Part shown: positions 7,355 to 9,513 of the stretch, one piece after another | Layout: each line of letters begins with the position of its first letter | How positions within the stretch are numbered: position 1 is the stretch's first letter | Made by a program: the position numbers and the translations under genes | Source: Pseudomonadota bacterium | Lineage (GTDB): Bacteria; Pseudomonadota; Alphaproteobacteria; Acetobacterales; Acetobacteraceae | Assembly: GCA_021845835.1 (NCBI GenBank) | Contig: JAJZVE010000133.1 | Span: 1-9,513 of the forward strand | Direction: 5' to 3' | DNA length: 9,513 nt | The notes under the pieces: generated by a model | Seen by the model: the letters and a program-made list of their open reading frames with translations, nothing else | Database searches by the model: none | Told to the model about the DNA's origin: nothing

Positions 7355-7385
7355 ATCCAATGATGAATCTGGTTCATCATTGGAT
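7355..7385. promoter_or_regulatory. Perfect 13-bp inverted repeat: probable LysR-regulator operator
   Basis: The arms ATCCAATGATGAA (7355-7367) and TTCATCATTGGAT (7373-7385) are exact reverse complements around the spacer TCTGG. The core TGAATCTGGTTCA (7364-7376) fits the T-N11-A LysR box. Its centre is about -64 from the predicted start of the divergent operon, the standard position of the LysR recognition site. It ends one base before the ATG of the LysR gene, so binding would also block that gene (negative autoregulation). The repeat is a direct observation; the regulator that binds it is inferred from position. Confidence 0.8.
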
Positions 7386-8285
7386 ATGTCTCGCATCCTT
7401 GCACTCTCCGCCATGCACGCGTTTGAGGCAGCAGTTCGTGGTGGTTCATTCCGCGCGGCGGCCGAGGAACTGCTGCTGACCCCGAGCGCCATCAGCCATG
7501 CGGTCCGCAAGCTGGAAACCGAGATCGGCACGGCCCTGTTCATCCGCGACGGCCGACGCATGGTGCTGACGCCCGAGGGCGAGATGCTGCTGCGTTATGT
7601 GGAACGCGGTTTCGCGGAGCTGCGGCGGGGAATGGCTGCGGTTTCTGTGCGCGGCGTCAGCCTGCTGCGCATCCATTGCGCGCCGAGCTTCGCTGCACAG
7701 TGGCTCACTCCCCGTCTGTCGCGCCTGCGCGCCCAGTGCCCCGGCATCGAGATCAGGATTGCCGCCGGTACCGACTATACCCGCTTTGTCTCCGACGAAT
7801 TCGACGCCGACATCGTTTATGGTGAGCCGCGCCTGAGCGGCATGATGGCCCTGCCGCTCGGGGAGGAGATCGTTCTGCCGCTCTGCGCACCGGAGCTTGC
7901 TGGGAAGATTGTCGATCCAGCGTCCCTGCTCCGGCAGACGTTGATCGAGAGCGACAACAAGAAGGTGCGCTGGGATACCTGGTTCGCTGCCAATGGCTTG
8001 CCGGCGCCGCCGCCGAACGGACCCCGTTTCGATCGCAGCTTCCTCGCCATTGCGGCAGCGGTGGATGGCGTGGGTGTTGCGCTCGAGTCGCTGAGGCTCG
8101 CCGAACGCGAGCTGACCGCCGGCCGGCTGGTGCAACCGTTGGCGGGACGATCGCAGGTTGTACGCTATGTTGGCCACTGGCTGGTGTTCCCACCAGACAA
8201 GGAGCGACTGCCCGCACTGGCGCAGTTCGTCACATGGTTGGGCATGGAACTGGATCTCAAAGACGTGACGCCGCACCGCCTGTGA
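7386..8285 (+). CDS. LysR-family transcriptional regulator (GcvA-like), probable regulator of the divergent sugar operon
   Basis: This 299-residue protein has the normal LysR length. The N-terminal winged helix-turn-helix is clear: MSRILALSAMHAFEAA, then SFRAAAEELLLTPSAISHAV (21-40) as the helix-turn-helix, RKLETEIGTALFIRDGRR and LTPEGEMLL (61-69). The rest, from about residue 92, is the inducer-binding domain, starting with LLRIHCAPSFAAQWLTPRL. The N-terminal pattern and the IVYGEP region resemble the GcvA subgroup. The frame is open far upstream, across the dehydrogenase and transketolase genes, but LysR similarity begins exactly at the ATG at 7386. There is no Shine-Dalgarno sequence; the bases before the ATG are the operator repeat, so the mRNA may be leaderless or start inside a hairpin. 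It probably binds a pathway sugar or intermediate and activates the operon on the other strand. Confidence 0.93.
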   Translation: MSRILALSAMHAFEAAVRGGSFRAAAEELLLTPSAISHAVRKLETEIGTALFIRDGRRMVLTPEGEMLLRYVERGFAELRRGMAAVSVRGVSLLRIHCAPSFAAQWLTPRLSRLRAQCPGIEIRIAAGTDYTRFVSDEFDADIVYGEPRLSGMMALPLGEEIVLPLCAPELAGKIVDPASLLRQTLIESDNKKVRWDTWFAANGLPAPPPNGPRFDRSFLAIAAAVDGVGVALESLRLAERELTAGRLVQPLAGRSQVVRYVGHWLVFPPDKERLPALAQFVTWLGMELDLKDVTPHRL

Positions 8286-8300
8286 TGAAATCTGTCACAG
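8280..8300 (+). other. Small hairpin over the LysR stop codon
   Basis: CTGTGA (8280-8285) and TCACAG (8295-8300) form a perfect 6-bp inverted repeat with a 9-base loop; the left arm contains the TGA stop. A second GC stem, CGCGCC (8305-8310) with GGCGCG (8324-8329), follows closely. Neither is followed by a T run, so they may be 3'-end protection or a factor-dependent end, not a classic terminator. The call is weak. Confidence 0.3.
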
Positions 8301-8603
8301 AGGGCGCGCCAATGCCGGGTGCCGGCGCGAATAGCGGCGTGGCGGCGGGGTGGTGGCATTTCGGGCAATGCGCGGGGTGGCAGGCGCGGGGAACGCCAAA
8401 TCAATCATGGACACCACGCGCTTGCTGAACAGGCGACAAAGATGGGGATCCTGGTGCTCCCCCCATAGCCCAAGGCCCGTGATCCGCTGTCGCCTACCCT
8501 GAATTCGAAACCCACACCCACATCCACAAGCAACAATAGGAGTTTCGCCGGTTTTTTACCCCCAGTGGTGGCTGCATCGGCGGGTATTGCGCCCCCTGCC
8601 CTG
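8286..8603. other. 318-base region without a convincing gene
   Basis: This lies between two convergent genes, LysR and the antitoxin. The first ~110 bases are very G-rich on the plus strand (runs such as GGCGGGGTGGTGG), and the middle holds a nested inverted-repeat structure at 8431-8495. Next comes a C/A-rich stretch (8510-8530, CCCACACCCACATCCAC) and a T6 run at 8552-8557. A 47-codon frame starts at the ATG overlapping the LysR TGA (8285-8428). It has no ribosome site and no recognisable similarity, so I do not call it a gene. No tRNA could be folded. Confidence 0.6.
8431..8495. repeat. Nested inverted repeats, possible structured RNA or element end
   Basis: An outer perfect 8-bp stem, AGGCGACA (8431-8438) with TGTCGCCT (8488-8495), encloses an inner 6-bp stem, ATGGGG (8442-8447) with CCCCAT (8461-8466). 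Two perfect stems nested in 65 bases of a non-coding gap are unlikely to be selected for protein. It could be an RNA structure, a terminator region for the convergent genes, or part of a dispersed repeat. It lacks the D-arm, anticodon and T-arm layout of a tRNA. No known RNA family is recognised. Confidence 0.4.
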
Positions 8604-8927
8604 CTATGGATGTAGCGCGGCCGGCGCGGTGGCGTGGCGCGGATGGACGTTGACGGTGATCTCGACCTCCTGATCGAGACCGGCAAGGATCGTCATCAGC
8701 CGATCGATCGTGAAGCGGCCGAGACTGGCCTTGCGGATGCGGGAAAAGTCGGCTGCCGCGACGCCGGTCATTTCCTGCGCCGCGCGCACGGTCAACTTGC
8801 GGTCGTCGAGCACGCCGATGATCTTCGCTGCTAGGAGAGCGCGCAGCTGTTCACGGTCGGCATTCGGGTGGCCGAGATCGCGGAACACGTTGCCGCTGCC
8901 GCGGATGATGTCCATGTCATCGTTCAT
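8604..8927 (-). CDS. XRE-family antitoxin (HigA-like, HTH_37 type)
   Basis: This 107-residue protein has the layout of HigA-type antitoxins paired with Gp49-like toxins. A short N-terminus, GNVFRDLGHPNADREQLRA, is followed by a helix-turn-helix of about residues 30-82 (LTVRAAQEMTGVAAADFSRI, then GRFTIDRLMTILAGLDQEVEI). The variable tail HPRHATAPAALHP follows. It should bind and neutralise the toxin and repress the operon through its helix-turn-helix. The ATG at 8927 overlaps the toxin stop in an ATGA (8924-8927), and a strong ribosome site GAGGAAG (8942-8936) lies 8 bases before it, inside the toxin gene. An in-frame ATG at codon 5 is a less likely start. Its own ribosome site would give more antitoxin than toxin, as such modules need. 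Confidence 0.88.
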   Translation of the reverse strand: MNDDMDIIRGSGNVFRDLGHPNADREQLRALLAAKIIGVLDDRKLTVRAAQEMTGVAAADFSRIRKASLGRFTIDRLMTILAGLDQEVEITVNVHPRHATAPAALHP

Positions 8928-9268
8928 TCCAATATCTTCCTCAGTCGCTTCAGCCGCTCGTTGATCAGGTCCATCTCCCGTTTGGGTGTCTTGATCCCTG
9001 TCTTCGATTTCTTCTGGAAGGCATGCACCACCCAGATGTCGTCACCGATCTGGAGCGCATAAACCAGCCGGAATGCATCGCCCCGATACCGGAGCGCCAA
9101 TTCCATCACGCCCGACCCGAACCCGGTCAGTGGCTTGGCGATGTCTGGCATTCGGCCTTCCGCCAGGATAGTGAGCGCCCGCGCCATTTCGAGCTGCGCC
9201 CCCTCCGGAAAGTCCTCGAAACCCCTCCTCGCTCCCTTGAGCCAGTTTATAGGGCGGGTATCTCTCAT
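8924..9268 (-). CDS. HigB/Gp49-like (RelE/ParE superfamily) toxin
   Basis: This 114-residue protein matches the phage-derived Gp49-like/HigB toxin family, small RelE-fold mRNA endonucleases that act on the translating ribosome. Typical features are a helical N-terminal half (NWLKGARRGFEDFPEGAQLE), GSGVMELALRYRGDAFRLVY (51-70) forming the central strands, and IWVVHAFQKKSKTGIKTPK (78-96). In that last motif the conserved basic residues are Lys86, Lys87 and Lys89, before a C-terminal helix (EMDLINERLKRLRKILE). It is the first gene of a toxin-antitoxin pair, the HigBA order. The ATG at 9268 lacks a Shine-Dalgarno site, which fits low toxin translation. It lies 9 bases from the large palindrome upstream. 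Residues needed for activity look present; whether it is active cannot be told. Confidence 0.88.
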   Translation of the reverse strand: MRDTRPINWLKGARRGFEDFPEGAQLEMARALTILAEGRMPDIAKPLTGFGSGVMELALRYRGDAFRLVYALQIGDDIWVVHAFQKKSKTGIKTPKREMDLINERLKRLRKILE

Positions 9269-9270
9269 TG

Positions 9271-9276
9271 ATTATA
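9271..9276 (-). promoter_or_regulatory. Perfect TATAAT box just upstream of the toxin ATG
   Basis: TATAAT reads on the minus strand at 9276-9271, only 2 bases before the toxin ATG at 9268. If it is the -10, transcription would start near 9264, inside the toxin coding region. The nearest TTGACT (9304-9299) is 22 bases upstream, too far for a normal -35. It may be a chance match, or the start codon may be used in an unusual way. Confidence 0.3.
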
Positions 9277-9277
9277 C

Positions 9278-9295
9278 GTTGTCATATATGACAAC
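9278..9295. promoter_or_regulatory. 18-bp perfect palindrome, probable operator of the toxin-antitoxin operon
   Basis: GTTGTCATATATGACAAC is an exact palindrome with no spacer, placed 9 bases upstream of the toxin ATG in an AT-rich patch within otherwise GC-rich DNA. Antitoxins of the XRE type dimerise and bind such palindromes over their own promoter to repress it. Binding here would cover the region around TATAAT at 9271-9276. The palindrome is directly seen; the identity of its binder is inferred. Confidence 0.75.
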
Positions 9296-9513
9296 AAAAG
9301 TCAAGCGCGGCGGCGGCGGGTTTTCTGCCGGCCAGGCCTGAAGCGCCAGGCGGGCATAGCGGGCGCAATCGGCTGCCGGTCAAATCTCAACCGCAGGGCT
9401 GGCTGTGACAATGGATGCCTCTTTTGAAATCCGAGTGGGTTGAGACTGCGGCGCTGGCGGGCGGACGCCGAGAGCCCATCCATTCCTTTGTTCGATCGAA
9501 GAGACCATCCCTC
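9296..9513. other. Right-end non-coding stretch (218 bases)
   Basis: I see no convincing gene in this stretch. A 60-codon minus-strand frame (9483-9301) is Arg-rich with no domain and looks like a by-product of composition. A perfect 8-bp inverted repeat, TCTCAACC (9385-9392) and GGTTGAGA (9438-9445), flanks 45 bases, and a palindrome TTCGATCGAA lies at 9491-9500. The function is unknown. Confidence 0.45.

Noticed and set aside
6342..7385. Long plus-strand open frame reading into the LysR gene (647 codons in total)
   Set aside because: The part before 7386 is antisense to the SDR and transketolase genes, has no recognisable domain, and LysR similarity starts exactly at 7386. It is a by-product of GC-rich codon use.
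8431..8530. tRNA-like look of the 8-bp closing stem and the nearby GAATTCGAAAC
   Set aside because: The D-arm, anticodon arm and T-arm cannot be arranged between the closing stems, and the TTCGAA lies outside them without a pairing stem.
8405..8686. 93-codon minus-strand frame downstream of and overlapping the antitoxin gene
   Set aside because: It overlaps the antitoxin in another frame, has no ribosome site or recognised domain, and crosses the inverted-repeat structure.
1..9513. CRISPR arrays, complete insertion sequences, rRNA and riboswitches
   Set aside because: No regularly spaced repeats, no transposase or integrase motifs, no rRNA-like stretches and no recognisable riboswitch core were found on reading both strands.

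Overview
The window is GC-rich, with strong G/C bias at third codon positions, closely packed genes and many stop-free antisense frames. Together with the protein families present, this suggests an alphaproteobacterium, perhaps of the Acetobacteraceae/Rhodospirillales type. The taxonomic call is an inference from composition and style; there is no marker gene in the window.

Bases 1-7286 hold one long minus-strand operon. In transcription order it reads: short-chain dehydrogenase (7286-6534), N-terminal (TPP-binding) half of a split transketolase (6522-5680), C-terminal half (5683-4694), an RbsA/MglA-type double ATPase of a sugar ABC importer (4688-3192), an RbsC-type permease (3195-2182), a periplasmic sugar-binding protein (2152-1169), an SMP-30/gluconolactonase-type lactonase (1092-196), and the N-terminus of a beta-hydroxyacid dehydrogenase that runs off the left edge (199-1). 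Genes are coupled by ATGA overlaps or short gaps. A small hairpin spans the stop codon of the binding protein. The logic is uptake of a sugar or sugar-like compound, then oxidation (dehydrogenases, lactonase) and two-carbon transfer (transketolase). No kinase, isomerase or aldolase is visible, so the substrate cannot be named.

A divergent LysR-family regulator (7386-8285, plus strand) sits next to the operon. The 99-base gap between them holds a perfect 13-bp inverted repeat with a 5-bp spacer and a nested T-N11-A LysR box. It also holds an adjoining 11-bp palindrome and a good sigma70-like promoter pointing into the operon. The LysR box centre lies near -64 relative to the predicted start of transcription, the classical layout for LysR activation of a catabolic operon with autoregulation of the regulator.

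Bases 8286-8603 carry no convincing gene but contain a nested inverted-repeat structure (8431-8495). Beyond it lies a minus-strand toxin-antitoxin pair in toxin-first order (HigB/Gp49-like toxin 9268-8924, XRE/HigA-like antitoxin 8927-8604), with an 18-bp perfect palindrome just upstream as the likely autoregulatory operator. The last ~215 bases look non-coding.
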